Of a stretch of 64,000 nucleotides of DNA, positions 40,345 to 49,016 are shown in pieces. The translations under genes were made by a program, and so were the position numbers. The stretch comes from Streptomyces sp. YIM 121038 (GTDB lineage Bacteria; Actinomycetota; Actinomycetes; Streptomycetales; Streptomycetaceae): assembly GCF_006088715.1 (NCBI RefSeq), contig NZ_CP030771.1, positions 3,286,001 to 3,350,000 on the forward strand, written 5' to 3'. The notes beneath the pieces were generated by a model, which saw nothing but the letters and a program-made list of their open reading frames with translations, was not told where the DNA came from and did no database searches. Numbering within the stretch: the stretch's first letter is position 1; every line of letters begins with the position of its first letter.

Positions 40345-43338
40345 CTACGCCGGGTCCATGGAGGCCAGGACGCCGGAGATGTGGTCGACGTCCCGCGTCA
40401 TGTCCAGGCTGGTGTAGGCGGCGAGGGCGGAGTGGAGGTGGGGGCGGGCCGCCGCTTCCCTGCCGACGCCGGCGAGGGCCTTGCCCATGGCCTGGTGGGC
40501 GCGGGCCGTCATCACGTCGTCGCCGCACAACGAGGCGCCGTCCACGGCTGCTTCGGCGTGGTCGAGCGCACACCGCAGCAGTGCGTCCCGAGGGCCCGAG
40601 GCGGCGGCCAGGTACGCCTCGGCGGCCCGGTAGTGGCACAGCGTCTCGATCATGGTGCGGTCGAACTTGCGGGCGAGGGCCGCTGTCCGTTCGTAGACGT
40701 CGGCCGCCTCCACGGGCCGCTCTCCGTGGAGATGCGCGAGTCCGGCGAGGACCAGGGCGGCGATCTGCCCGTCGCGGTTCCCGGCCTGCTCGAACCAGTC
40801 CGCCGCTTCGAGTGACCGGGCCGCGATGGTGCCGAGGTCCGTCTCCCGGTCGGGGTCGAACGCCTCGATCTGGAGCGCGGTGATGTGCTGCTGGTGCACG
40901 AGGGCCTCGTGGCCGGTCAGGCGTGCCGCCTCGATGCTCAGCCGGGCGTGGTGGCGTGCGGCACGGTAGTCCCTGAGGCGGATCAGGATGTCCGACACCC
41001 CCTCGTGGCTGTGGCTGAGGAGATGGTGCGTCCGCGGGTCGTCCGCCGGACCGCCGTCGGCGTAGCGGACCGCTTCCTGGAACGCCGCGAGGGAGGCGTC
41101 GTGCTGCGGCCCGCCGAAGCGGAGGGAACCCAGTGCGCAGCAGGCCGCGCCGTGGACGAGGTCGTCGGAGTAGGCCCGGCCGCCGGGTGCCGTCGCGACG
41201 GCCAGTGGCTCGGCGGCTTCGAGGAGGGCCGCCATGGGCACGGCGTCCGTCCAGCAGCTGAGCAGGCTCAGCAGGGCCACGCTGTGGGCGGCGGCGTGCC
41301 GGTCGCCCTCGGCCGCCACCTGGACGGACAGGGTCACCAGGGCGGGCAGGTGCGCGCGTATCCAGGCCACCGCGGTCGCGTTGTCGACGATGTCGGGGGC
41401 ACCGGGGCTCGCGGTGGGGACGTCACCGTCGGGACCGAGGTACGGGACGACGCCCGAGGCCGCGAGCCTGAGGGCGGTCCGGACGCTGGCGTGGCAGAAG
41501 TCCGCGGTGCGGGTGAGGGCGGCGATGCGTTCCCCGTCGGCGAGCCGGTGGACCGCCTTGGTGCGGGCGTAGGCGACGACCAGGTCGTGGAAGGCGTACT
41601 GGCCCGGCTCCGGCGAGGTCAGCAGCGCGGTGTCGACCAGTTCCTCAAGGACCGTCTCGGCCCGCTCCTCCGGGAGGTCGAGCACCGTGGCCGCGGCGGC
41701 CAGGCTCCAGTCGTGCACCTTCGGGACCGCCAGCGTGACGAAGGCGGCGGCCTGCTCCGCGGTGAGCTGGCCGAAGGAGAGCTCGAAGGCCCGGTCGACG
41801 CTCAGGTCCCCGGTGCGCAGCTCGCCGAGGAGCCGGTCCTCGCTGGACAGCCGCTCGACCATGGACCGCACGCTCCAGCGGGGGCGCTGGGCGAGCCGGG
41901 TCGCCATGATGCGCAGGGCCAGCGGCAGGTGCCCGCAGGCCGCCGCGAGGGCGGCCACGTCGGCCGGTTCGGCCCGGGCCCGCCGCTCGCCGATGATCGC
42001 CGTGATGAGCCCCTGGGCCTCGCTCTGTTCCATCCCGTCCAGGACGACCGCCGTGCTCACCGCGGTGGTCACGCGGGTGCGGGAGGTGATGAGGGCCGCG
42101 CTGCCGGGGGCGGGCGGGAGCAGCGGGGTGAGCTGGGTGGCGTCGGCCGCGTCGTCCAGTACGACGAGGATCCTCTTGTCGGCCGTGACGGTGCGGTACA
42201 GCGCGGCCCGCTCCCGCGTGCCCTCGGGCAGCCGTTCCGGGGCGACGCCGAGCGCGAGCAGGAAGTCGGCCAGGATGTCGCCGGGCTTGGCGGGCGCGTC
42301 GGAGGCTCCGTGCAGGGCGGCCCAGAGCCGTCCGTCGGGGAAGTCCTCCGCGACGGCGTGCGCGACCAGGGTGGCCAGCGTGCTCTTCCCCTCGCCGCCC
42401 ATGCCGGTGATGAGCCCCACCGCGTGGTCGGTCGTACGGAGCGTCCCGGACAGGTGCGTGACGTGTTCGTGGCGTCCGGTGGCGTCCGCCGGGGGCGCGG
42501 GAAGCTGGTGCGGCACGATCTTCGGTGCGGTGAGCGGCGGGAGGGGTGCGGGCGTGGGCGGTGGGGCGGGTGCGGGGTCGGGAGGCCGGGGTGCGGCGTA
42601 CGGGGGGCCCGGGTCGTCGCCGCGCAGGATGGCGTCGTGGACCTGGGTCAGTTCCTGCCCGGGGTCGATGCCCAGTTCCTCGGTGAGGGTGCGGCGCACC
42701 CGGCGGTAGGCCTGGAGTGCCTCGGCCTGGCGCCCGCAGCGCAGCAGCGCGCGCATGTGGGTGGCGTGCAGGTGCTCCGCGTAGGGGTGGTCGGCGCAGG
42801 CGTCGGCGAGGTCCGAGAGGATCTCGGCGTGCTGCCCCAGGTCCAGTCGCCGGTCGAACCAGCGCTGGCGGACGGCCTCGCGCAGCACGGTCAGGGACTC
42901 GCGCTGGCGGGCACACCACGGACCGGGCAGCCCGGCAAGGGCGATCCGCCCGGACCACAGGTCGAGGGCGGCGGCCAGCCGTGCCGCTTCCGCTCGCGGG
43001 TCGTCCAGGGCCGGTGCGCCCGCCGCCCGGAGGAAGGCGGTCGCGTCCACGTCGGCGGGGTCGGCGTCAAGGAGATAGCCCGCCGGGGTACGGACGATCA
43101 ACGACGGCACCAGCGCCTTGCGGAGCCTCAGCACGTAGTTGGCGATCACGTTGGTGGCGCTGGCGGGCGGCGACGCGTCGTACAGGCCGTCGATGATCTC
43201 TTCCACGCCGACCGGTGTGCCGGCCCGCAGGGCCAGAGCGGCGAGTACCGCCATCTGCTGCGGTGACATCATCAGGGCCTGGCCGCCGTCGCGCGCCACG
43301 GCAGGCGGCCCGAGCAGCACAAACCGGTATGTGTCCAT
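40345..43338 (-). CDS. Large AfsR/SARP-type regulator (winged helix, BTAD, NB-ARC, TPR-like)
   Basis: 997 residues. The N-terminus (MDTYRFVLLGPPAV to about 95) is an OmpR-type winged helix, followed by an activator domain to about 245 (LWSGRIALAGLPG, EELGIDPGQEL). A proline-rich linker leads to an NB-ARC ATPase with Walker A GMGGEGKS and Walker B ILVVLDD, then a helical TPR-like C-terminus. This is the AfsR/RedD-family layout of antibiotic activators that hydrolyse ATP. ATG 43338 has GGGGGA just upstream; frame continuing to 43458 is outside the family start. It is divergent from the two-component system, and both promoters share 43339-43560. Confidence 0.92.
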   Translation of the reverse strand: MDTYRFVLLGPPAVARDGGQALMMSPQQMAVLAALALRAGTPVGVEEIIDGLYDASPPASATNVIANYVLRLRKALVPSLIVRTPAGYLLDADPADVDATAFLRAAGAPALDDPRAEAARLAAALDLWSGRIALAGLPGPWCARQRESLTVLREAVRQRWFDRRLDLGQHAEILSDLADACADHPYAEHLHATHMRALLRCGRQAEALQAYRRVRRTLTEELGIDPGQELTQVHDAILRGDDPGPPYAAPRPPDPAPAPPPTPAPLPPLTAPKIVPHQLPAPPADATGRHEHVTHLSGTLRTTDHAVGLITGMGGEGKSTLATLVAHAVAEDFPDGRLWAALHGASDAPAKPGDILADFLLALGVAPERLPEGTRERAALYRTVTADKRILVVLDDAADATQLTPLLPPAPGSAALITSRTRVTTAVSTAVVLDGMEQSEAQGLITAIIGERRARAEPADVAALAAACGHLPLALRIMATRLAQRPRWSVRSMVERLSSEDRLLGELRTGDLSVDRAFELSFGQLTAEQAAAFVTLAVPKVHDWSLAAAATVLDLPEERAETVLEELVDTALLTSPEPGQYAFHDLVVAYARTKAVHRLADGERIAALTRTADFCHASVRTALRLAASGVVPYLGPDGDVPTASPGAPDIVDNATAVAWIRAHLPALVTLSVQVAAEGDRHAAAHSVALLSLLSCWTDAVPMAALLEAAEPLAVATAPGGRAYSDDLVHGAACCALGSLRFGGPQHDASLAAFQEAVRYADGGPADDPRTHHLLSHSHEGVSDILIRLRDYRAARHHARLSIEAARLTGHEALVHQQHITALQIEAFDPDRETDLGTIAARSLEAADWFEQAGNRDGQIAALVLAGLAHLHGERPVEAADVYERTAALARKFDRTMIETLCHYRAAEAYLAAASGPRDALLRCALDHAEAAVDGASLCGDDVMTARAHQAMGKALAGVGREAAARPHLHSALAAYTSLDMTRDVDHISGVLASMDPA

Positions 43339-43560
43339 GGTTCCCCCTGAAACGACCGCGCGTCCGGCCCCCCGCCGGTTGGCGCATCTTAAGTCACCGC
43401 AAGACGGGCAGCAGCGTGGCTTCGGGGCGTGGCGGGGCGGGAAATTCCGCTGGGGCACCGCCGCGCGGGACGGGCCGGCAAGGGAAGTCCGTCGCAGGTT
43501 GACGGCGACTCAACCGCGGGGCTGACGACAGGCGTGGCGCGCGGGCCTACCATCCCCCCG

Positions 43561-44787
43561 ATGCAGGTGAGATCAGTGCGGTCCGCGCCCGTTCAGCGGA
43601 TCGTCTACGCGGCGCTCGCCGCCGGGCTCGCGGTGAGCGGAAGCGTCGCGGGGCACGAGTACCACCCCGAGGGGTGGGCGCCGTTCGACGCGTGGGCGTA
43701 CCTGCTCACCTGTCTGGTCGCGCTGCCCCTCGCGTGGTGCCGCTCGGCGCCCGTGGTGGCCCTCGCCGTGTCCTGCGCGGCGTACACCGGCTATCTCGCG
43801 CTCGACCACCAGCCCTCGCTGAACTGGTGGGCCCCGATGATCGCCCTGGTGAGCGTGGCCGCGACGCGCGCGCCACGCGTGTCGCTCGCCTCGGCCGCGC
43901 TGACCGGCGCGGTGATCCTGTACAACGGCGTGTGCGGGCGCCTTCCCGCGATCCTCGTCCTCGCCCAGGGGCTCCTCATCCCGGCGATCGCCCTGGCCTT
44001 CGGGCACGCGATGCGCCTGATCACCCAGCGCAACCTCGAACTGCGGCGGCTGAGCGCACAGTTGGCGAACGAGCAGGCGGCGCACGCGCGCACCGCCGTC
44101 CTCGGCGAGCGGGTCCGCATCGCCCGCGAACTGCACGACGTCGTCGCCCACCACCTGTCGGCCATATCCGTGCAGGCCGGGCTGGCCGCGTACGTCTTCC
44201 ACTCCGACGGCGCGACGGCCCGGTCGGCCCTGTCCGCCGTGGCGGACTCCAGCCGGGAGGCCCTGGACGAGCTGCGGCGCCTGTTGTCGATGCTGCGCGT
44301 GGACGACGTCGGAGACGAGCAGGGGGACGGCGCGCCGCGGCACGCTCCGCCCGGGCTCAGCCGGGTCGGCGAGCTCGCCGAACGGCTCGGGGCGGCCAAC
44401 GTCAGCGTCACCGTCCGTACCCGGGGCACCGTGCGGAAGCTGGCCCTGGGCCCGGACCTGTGCGCGTACCGCGTCGTCCAGGAGGCCTTGACCAACGTGG
44501 TCAAGCACGCGGCGCCCACCAGCGCGTACGTGCACATCACCTATGGGGCGGACCAGGTGACGGTCGTCGTGCGCGACGATGGCAGGGCGCCCGGCGACAG
44601 CCACGGACCGGCCATATCGGCGCCGGAGAGCGGGTACGGCTTGATCGGGATGCGGGAACGGGCCAACCTCTGTGGGGGTTCGCTGTCCGCCGGGCCGCGG
44701 CGTGACGGGGGGTACGAGGTCCGGCTCACCCTTCCGACCGGCGCCGCGACGCCGGTGCCTGACGCACCGGACGGCAGCGAAGCGTAA
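43561..44787 (+). CDS. Sensor histidine kinase, DesK/NarX-like (HisKA_3)
   Basis: 408 residues. The first ~150 contain several hydrophobic segments (IVYAALAAGLAVSGSVAG, AYLLTCLVALPLAW), so it is membrane-bound. A coiled region leads to the phosphoacceptor ARELHDVVAHHLS with His192, then a HATPase domain (DLCAYRVVQEALTNVVKHA, YGLIGMRERANLCGG). It should phosphorylate the response regulator 14 nt downstream. The start is uncertain: ATG 43561 has no obvious ribosome site, and in-frame GTGs at 43567 and 43576 are alternatives, the latter with AGGTGAG just upstream. The ligand is unknown. Confidence 0.92.
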   Translation: MQVRSVRSAPVQRIVYAALAAGLAVSGSVAGHEYHPEGWAPFDAWAYLLTCLVALPLAWCRSAPVVALAVSCAAYTGYLALDHQPSLNWWAPMIALVSVAATRAPRVSLASAALTGAVILYNGVCGRLPAILVLAQGLLIPAIALAFGHAMRLITQRNLELRRLSAQLANEQAAHARTAVLGERVRIARELHDVVAHHLSAISVQAGLAAYVFHSDGATARSALSAVADSSREALDELRRLLSMLRVDDVGDEQGDGAPRHAPPGLSRVGELAERLGAANVSVTVRTRGTVRKLALGPDLCAYRVVQEALTNVVKHAAPTSAYVHITYGADQVTVVVRDDGRAPGDSHGPAISAPESGYGLIGMRERANLCGGSLSAGPRRDGGYEVRLTLPTGAATPVPDAPDGSEA

Positions 44788-44801
44788 GGGGGAGCTCGTA
44801 C

Positions 44802-45476
44802 ATGACCAGTGTTCTCGTCGTCGACGACCAAGACCTGATCCGGGCGGGGGTGGCCGCGCTGGTGCGCGCCACGCCCGGCTTCACATCCGTCACGGAGGCC
44901 GCGGACGGCGAAGAGGCCGTGTCCCTGGCCGAGCGGCACCGGCCCGACGTGGTGCTCATGGACGTCCGGCTGCCCGGCATCAGCGGCCTCACCGCGGCGG
45001 AGCGCATCCTCGCCCTGGACCTCGCTCCGCCGCCGCGCGTCGTCGTCCTCACCACGTTCGACGTGGACGAGTACGTGTACGACGCGCTGCGCGTAGGCGC
45101 CTGCGGCTACCTCCTCAAGGACACCCCGCCGGAGCGGCTGCTCGGCGCCATCGCCACCATCGCCGGTGGTGACGCGCTGTTCGCGCCGACGGTCATGCGC
45201 CGCCTCATCGAGGCGTACACGCCCCGCCCGGGTGCCGCGCTGCGCCGGCCCGAGCAGCTGGCCGAGCTGACCGCGCGCGAACTCGACGTCCTCACCCTGG
45301 TGGCGCGCGGGCTCACCAATGACGCGATCGCCGCCGAACTCTTCCTCAGCGAAGGCACGGTGAAGACGCATCTGCACCGCATCATGTCCAAGCTGGACCT
45401 CAAGAGCCGCGCCCAGGCCGTGGTCGTCGCCTACGAGAGCGGGCTCGTGGTGCCGGGGTCCGCGCCGGGAGCCTGA
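44802..45476 (+). CDS. NarL/FixJ-family response regulator
   Basis: 224 residues. The receiver domain starts SVLVVDDQDLIRAG, with the phosphoacceptor Asp54 in VLMDVRLPG and the conserved Thr and Lys in LTTFD and LLKD. The C-terminal LuxR helix-turn-helix reads LTARELDVLTLVARGLTNDAIAAELFLSEGTVKTHL. It forms an operon with the preceding kinase. The secreted-protein gene 150 nt downstream is one possible target. Confidence 0.95.
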   Translation: MTSVLVVDDQDLIRAGVAALVRATPGFTSVTEAADGEEAVSLAERHRPDVVLMDVRLPGISGLTAAERILALDLAPPPRVVVLTTFDVDEYVYDALRVGACGYLLKDTPPERLLGAIATIAGGDALFAPTVMRRLIEAYTPRPGAALRRPEQLAELTARELDVLTLVARGLTNDAIAAELFLSEGTVKTHLHRIMSKLDLKSRAQAVVVAYESGLVVPGSAPGA

Positions 45477-45629
45477 ACCGGCCGGCTGCCGCCCAGGTTT
45501 ACCCCGGTTACGTGCTCGGTTGACGAGCAAGGTCTAACGAGCGCCTGACGCGCGCCCCGAGGCCCTCCCCCTAGGTTCTCGTGTCGAGCACACCACCGGA
45601 GAACAACCGGATAACAAGGGGGAATCACC

Positions 45630-46121
45630 ATGCGCACAGCACACGCGTTGACGGGCCTCGCCCTGGGCGCCACGCTCGCCCTCGGAGGCACGGCCGTGAC
45701 GGCCCAGGCCGCCACGGGCGCCGAGAGCCGCGGCGCCGCCCTGGCCGTGTCGGACCCGGGAACGACCTACCAGAGCGGCGGATGGTGCCACTACAGCAAC
45801 TGGGGCGGCAGCTTCTACTGCGACAGCCAGCTCAAGCACAAGCTGCCCAACGGGCAGTGGCAGGTCTTCGTCATCGGCACGAACAAGCAGGCGTACACGA
45901 AGTGGGGCTCGGGAACCGGAACGAGCGGCTGGACCTCGCTCGGAGGGCAGTGCACCCAGCCCGGCAACCACTCCATCGACATGGCCTGGGCCAACGGCTG
46001 GAACTTCGCGATCACTTGTAAGGGGACCGACGGAAGGGCCTGGTACAAGGAGCGGTTCAACGGCGGCAACACCGGCGGCGCCCCCGGGCACTGGAGCAAC
46101 TGGCGCCTGAACAAGTACTGA
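45630..46121 (+). CDS. Small secreted protein, four cysteines, lectin-like repeats
   Basis: 163 residues. A typical signal peptide (MRTAHALTGLALGATLALG) ends at VTAQA, giving a mature protein of about 136 residues. The four Cys (in WCHYSN, FYCDSQ, GGQCTQ and AITCKG) could form two disulfides. The segments VFVIGTNKQAYTKWGSG and GTDGRAWYKERFNGG look like blades of a PLL-type beta-propeller, often sugar-binding. GGGGGAATCACC precedes the ATG. Two hairpins follow the stop. The function is unknown; a lectin or an inhibitor are both possible. Confidence 0.85.
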   Translation: MRTAHALTGLALGATLALGGTAVTAQAATGAESRGAALAVSDPGTTYQSGGWCHYSNWGGSFYCDSQLKHKLPNGQWQVFVIGTNKQAYTKWGSGTGTSGWTSLGGQCTQPGNHSIDMAWANGWNFAITCKGTDGRAWYKERFNGGNTGGAPGHWSNWRLNKY

Positions 46122-46183
46122 GCCATCCAGCGCGGTTCCTGACAGCGCGGCGCACGCTCTGCCGACGCGTCGTCCGGTTCCGC

Positions 46184-46225
46184 GGTGCGCAGGCCCGGCG
46201 CGAGCGCGCGAGGGGCCTGCGCACC
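46184..46225. terminator. Hairpin 1 after the secreted-protein gene
   Basis: Perfect 13-bp arms (46184-46196 and 46213-46225), 16-nt loop, no T-tract. Confidence 0.65.
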
Positions 46226-46235
46226 AACGGGGAAG

Positions 46236-46268
46236 GCGAGCCCGGCCGCGCCACGCGGCCGGGCTCGC
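46236..46268. terminator. Hairpin 2 after the secreted-protein gene
   Basis: Perfect 14-bp arms (46236-46249 and 46255-46268), 5-nt loop, 10 nt after hairpin 1. Together they look like a tandem terminator. Confidence 0.75.
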
Positions 46269-46955
46269 GCCTGCCGCCGACGCCATCGCCGGAACGGACG
46301 AGGCCCGCGCGGGCTGCCACGCCGCCACCGTCCTGCTCCCCCTCCTCGGGGGCGCCCTCATGGGCGCGGTCTTCACCGCCACCTGCTTCCTGGAGAGAAA
46401 ACGCCAGCAGAGGCTGTCCGGAGACCACTGACCTCGCTGGAGAGTCGCTGCGGAGTCGCATGCATCCACCGGTCCACCTGATGCGACCCTGCCCTGCCGA
46501 TGACGCCCGACCAAGGCTCACGCCGACACATCTCTACAGACGTGGCTCCAGCACGAGTTCGCCGCCGGGACACTGTGGCCAGGAAGGCCTTTACGGCACG
46601 TGGCAGCGGTTTGCGCGCATCCAGGCGGAAGGCCGGTATCGCTAGAAGGTAGGGGAAAGTCCACCGCCGCCCGCATCGAGCCGCAGGTCACGCCCTGCGG
46701 CCCCCGCGTGCGGGAGTGGCCCTCCGCAATTGGGCCCAGCAGGTCCGCAGGCGGAGCGGTCCGTCCCCGTCCGGGGGGATGCCCCCACCGCAGCCACCCC
46801 CGTGATCGCCACACCGCAGTACACCGATCGGCCCCGCAACCCGAGCAAACGACAGGCGCCCCCGTCACCCCACTGCCGCTCGCCCGGCCTCCCTCCGATC
46901 CACTGCGTAAGTTGAGGCACAGCACCGGTCCGCGCAGCTGACCCGAGGGAACGGA
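46269..46955. other. 687-nt stretch without a supported gene
   Basis: One open frame (46288-46431) reads AATVLLPLLGGALMGAVFTA then ERKRQQR before a stop, like a membrane helix with a basic tail, but it has no usable start and is not called. Around 46530-46645, fragments such as SLQTWLQHEFAAG and TWQRFARIQAEGRYR in different frames look like the decayed end of a gene. Confidence 0.5.
46532..46569. repeat. Imperfect 38-bp direct repeat, copy 1
   Basis: Matches 47601-47638 at 33 of 38 positions, with a long identical core AGCACGAGTTCGCCGCC. Confidence 0.7.
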
Positions 46956-47468
46956 ATGAACCCCGCCGCCAAAGGCATAGCGATCGGCTCCGCCCGCCTC
47001 TCCCTCCTCATCGCGGCCATCGCCGTCATCTACACCCCATGGATCGCCGGATGGCCCCACTTCACGTCCGTCATCTGGGACGCGTCCCTCGTCGTCCTTG
47101 TTTACGCCGTAAATCTCTCGCTGTTACGCACCGTTGCCCGATGGGACATCCGGGAGCAAGTACCGCAAGGTGAACAAGTGAGACTGGTGGTGGCAGTGCG
47201 CCGGAAGGTTGGACGACTGCCCTTCTCCCTGCTCGGCGATGAGTTCTCTGTAGCGCTGACCGACCAGCGCCTGCTCATCCAGTCACGATCCACGTTCACC
47301 GGACGCCCGAAAGGGGCGCTGCACCTGGGCAAGCACGTCGCCTTCCGCCAGGGAAAGGTCCTCTCCGTCGAGATGGAATCCGGCGCCAGGATCGACGCGC
47401 TGGTGCAGATGGCGCATCGAGGCGACGTCGCCCATTGGATACGACAGCGGCAGGAGCGCTCACCATGA
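46956..47468 (+). CDS. Small membrane protein with a PH-like C-terminal domain, TTA codon
   Basis: 170 residues; function not recognised. Two hydrophobic segments (SLLIAAIAVIYTPWIAGW and VIWDASLVVLVYAVNLSLL) are followed by a basic region and a beta-rich part (VALTDQRLLIQSRSTF, ALHLGKHVAFRQGK) that looks like bacterial PH-type domains. GAGGGAACGGA precedes the ATG. Leu57 is encoded by TTA (47124-47126), suggesting bldA control or recent acquisition. It has no operon partner. Confidence 0.75.
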   Translation: MNPAAKGIAIGSARLSLLIAAIAVIYTPWIAGWPHFTSVIWDASLVVLVYAVNLSLLRTVARWDIREQVPQGEQVRLVVAVRRKVGRLPFSLLGDEFSVALTDQRLLIQSRSTFTGRPKGALHLGKHVAFRQGKVLSVEMESGARIDALVQMAHRGDVAHWIRQRQERSP

Positions 47469-47600
47469 CCTGCCCTTCTGGGCCGGCAACGATCTGGCGG
47501 CCTGCCGCACATAGCCGCATCCCCCGGCGCAACCGCAACAGCTGTTGAACCCACCCCGCCTGGGACTACGAACAGCAGCCACCTGGCAGCAACGCCGCGC

Positions 47601-47638
47601 CTCTACAGGCGCGACTCGAGCACGAGTTCGCCGCCCGG
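47601..47638. repeat. Imperfect 38-bp direct repeat, copy 2
   Basis: Partner of 46532-46569. One frame reads LQARLEHEFAARL here and LQTWLQHEFAAG in copy 1, suggesting two relics of one gene. Confidence 0.7.
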
Positions 47639-47650
47639 CTCCCGAACGGC

Positions 47651-47686
47651 AGCGGCCCCAGCCGGGTCGAAGCCGGTGGGGCCGCT
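47651..47686. terminator. Hairpin downstream of the CAU tRNA
   Basis: AGCGGCCCCA (47651-47660) pairs with TGGGGCCGCT (47677-47686), with further CCGG pairing in the loop. It could serve the tRNA on the minus strand or the membrane-protein gene on the plus strand. Confidence 0.6.
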
Positions 47687-47741
47687 GTGCGATTGCCTCG
47701 CGTAGTGGCAGGTGTCACGTTTCTGCACCTGCGCCGCGCAG

Positions 47742-47815
47742 TGGGGCGGGTGGGACTCGAACCCACGGCCGACGGATTATGAGTCCGCTGCTCTAACCGG
47801 CTGAGCTACCGCCCC
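47742..47815 (-). tRNA. tRNA with CAU anticodon (elongator Met or Ile2)
   Basis: A 74-nt cloverleaf: acceptor GGGGCGG/CCGCCCC, D-loop with GGTTAGAGC, anticodon stem GCGGA/TCCGT around CTCATAA (anticodon CAU), T-arm GTGGGTTCGAGTCCCAC, discriminator A, CCA not encoded. CAU serves elongator Met or, with lysidine, Ile2; sequence alone does not settle which. Confidence 0.93.
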
Positions 47816-48079
47816 TAACGGCGCGTCGCGCACATTTGTGCGCGCCGTCTGCCGCAGCATAGCCGCTCATACGATCTCCTGCTCCGGCTGGTCGGCATCG
47901 CACGACCATGAGGATGCCGCTGCGGCCCGCGCGGTTCCACCAGGGGCGGAACGAGTTCGTGTGCGCGGGCCTCGAGGGCCCGGGCGAGGGGCCGTTGGGG
48001 GCCGGGGCGGGGGGCGGCTCCGGCACGCGCGAGGACCCCTGGGCGCCGTGGTGGTGCCTCAGGGGTCCTCGTCGTACAG

Positions 48080-48152
48080 CTCTCCCGACTGGACTCGAAC
48101 CAGTAACCTGCCGGTTAACAGCCGGCTGCTCTGCCAATTGAGCTACAGGAGA
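48080..48152 (-). tRNA. tRNA-Asn(GUU), copy 1
   Basis: 73 nt: acceptor TCTCCTG/CGGGAGA, anticodon stem CCGGC/ACCGG-type around CTGTTAA (GUU), T-loop GGTTCGAGTCC, discriminator G. CCA is not encoded. Confidence 0.95.
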
Positions 48153-48157
48153 CCGAG

Positions 48158-48230
48158 CTCCCCCGACTGGACTCGAACCAGTAACCTGCCGGTTAACAGC
48201 CGGCTGCTCTGCCAATTGAGCTACAGGGGA
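48158..48230 (-). tRNA. tRNA-Asn(GUU), copy 2
   Basis: Nearly identical to copy 1, differing only in acceptor-stem bases (TCCCCTG/CGGGGGA), with 5 nt between them. On the minus strand this copy is transcribed first. Confidence 0.95.
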
Positions 48231-48398
48231 ATGACTCTTGGTGACGGAGTCACTGCAACAATGTCACCTGCCTGGGGATTCCCGGGCGGCGTGCGCTCGC
48301 TGCGACACATACATTAGCGCAAGCAGGGGGGTGCTCCGCCAATCGGTATCCCCAGGCGACCGACGTCGGCAGTCGAGGCAAGGGAAAGGGTGGCCGTC

Positions 48399-48701
48399 AT
48401 GCGCTACCGGCTCACGTTCGTGGCAGGTCTGGCTCTGGGGTACGTGCTCGGCACGCGCGCCGGGCGCGAGCGTTACGAGCAGCTGAAGAAATCCCTCCGC
48501 GAGGTCTCCCAGAACCCCGCCGTGCGCAACACCGTCGAGTCCGCCGCCCTCCAGGGGCGCGAGGTCGCGGGCAAGGCCTTCCACACGGTCTCGGAGAAGG
48601 TGGGCGACCGCATGCCCGAGTCCGTGGCCGAGCGGGTGCGGTCGCTGCGCGAGCGCGGGCAGGGCGACGTCGAGGACGACTGGGGGACCAGTAACACCTA
48701 G
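48399..48701 (+). CDS. YtxH-like membrane-anchored small protein
   Basis: 100 residues. The N-terminus RLTFVAGLALGYVLGTRAGRERYEQLKK is the membrane helix plus basic segment of YtxH-type proteins, followed by a charged helical tail (VRSLRERGQGDVEDDW). ATG 48399 matches how I recall family members beginning; a GTG at 48390 is also in frame. The exact role is unknown. Confidence 0.85.
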   Translation: MRYRLTFVAGLALGYVLGTRAGRERYEQLKKSLREVSQNPAVRNTVESAALQGREVAGKAFHTVSEKVGDRMPESVAERVRSLRERGQGDVEDDWGTSNT

Positions 48702-48718
48702 GTGGTCGGGTGACGCCC

Positions 48719-48775
48719 GGGCCGTCAGGTACGACCTGGGCCGTCAGGTAGGGCCTGGGCCGTCAGGTATCACCC
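48719..48775. repeat. Three tandem 19-bp repeats
   Basis: Units start at 48719, 48738 and 48757; each begins GGGCCGTCAGGTA with a variable 6-nt end. They lie just after the YtxH-like gene in the 315-nt gap before the kinase gene; the rest of the gap shows nothing clear. Confidence 0.85.
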
Positions 48776-49016
48776 AGTAGTCAGGCGGGGCGGAGGTGGC
48801 GTGATCGCCTCCCCCCGGGCCCGGCGGGGAGTGACGTGATCGTCGCCCCCGCCCGGCCGCGCCGCCGCCCCGGGCCGGAGCTGGGACTTTCCGCCCGGGG
48901 CGGATCCATGCCCGGGGCCGTGCCAGGGCGTCGCCCGTGGCCTTCCCCGGCCCCCCGCCACCGCCTTTCCGGACGTATGTGCGGGGCATCCCCCCGGGTG
49001 CGGCAGAATCCTCGGC

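Noticed and set aside
46288..46431. Possible small membrane peptide
   Set aside because: It looks helix-like but has no ATG, GTG or TTG in a usable position and follows a double terminator.
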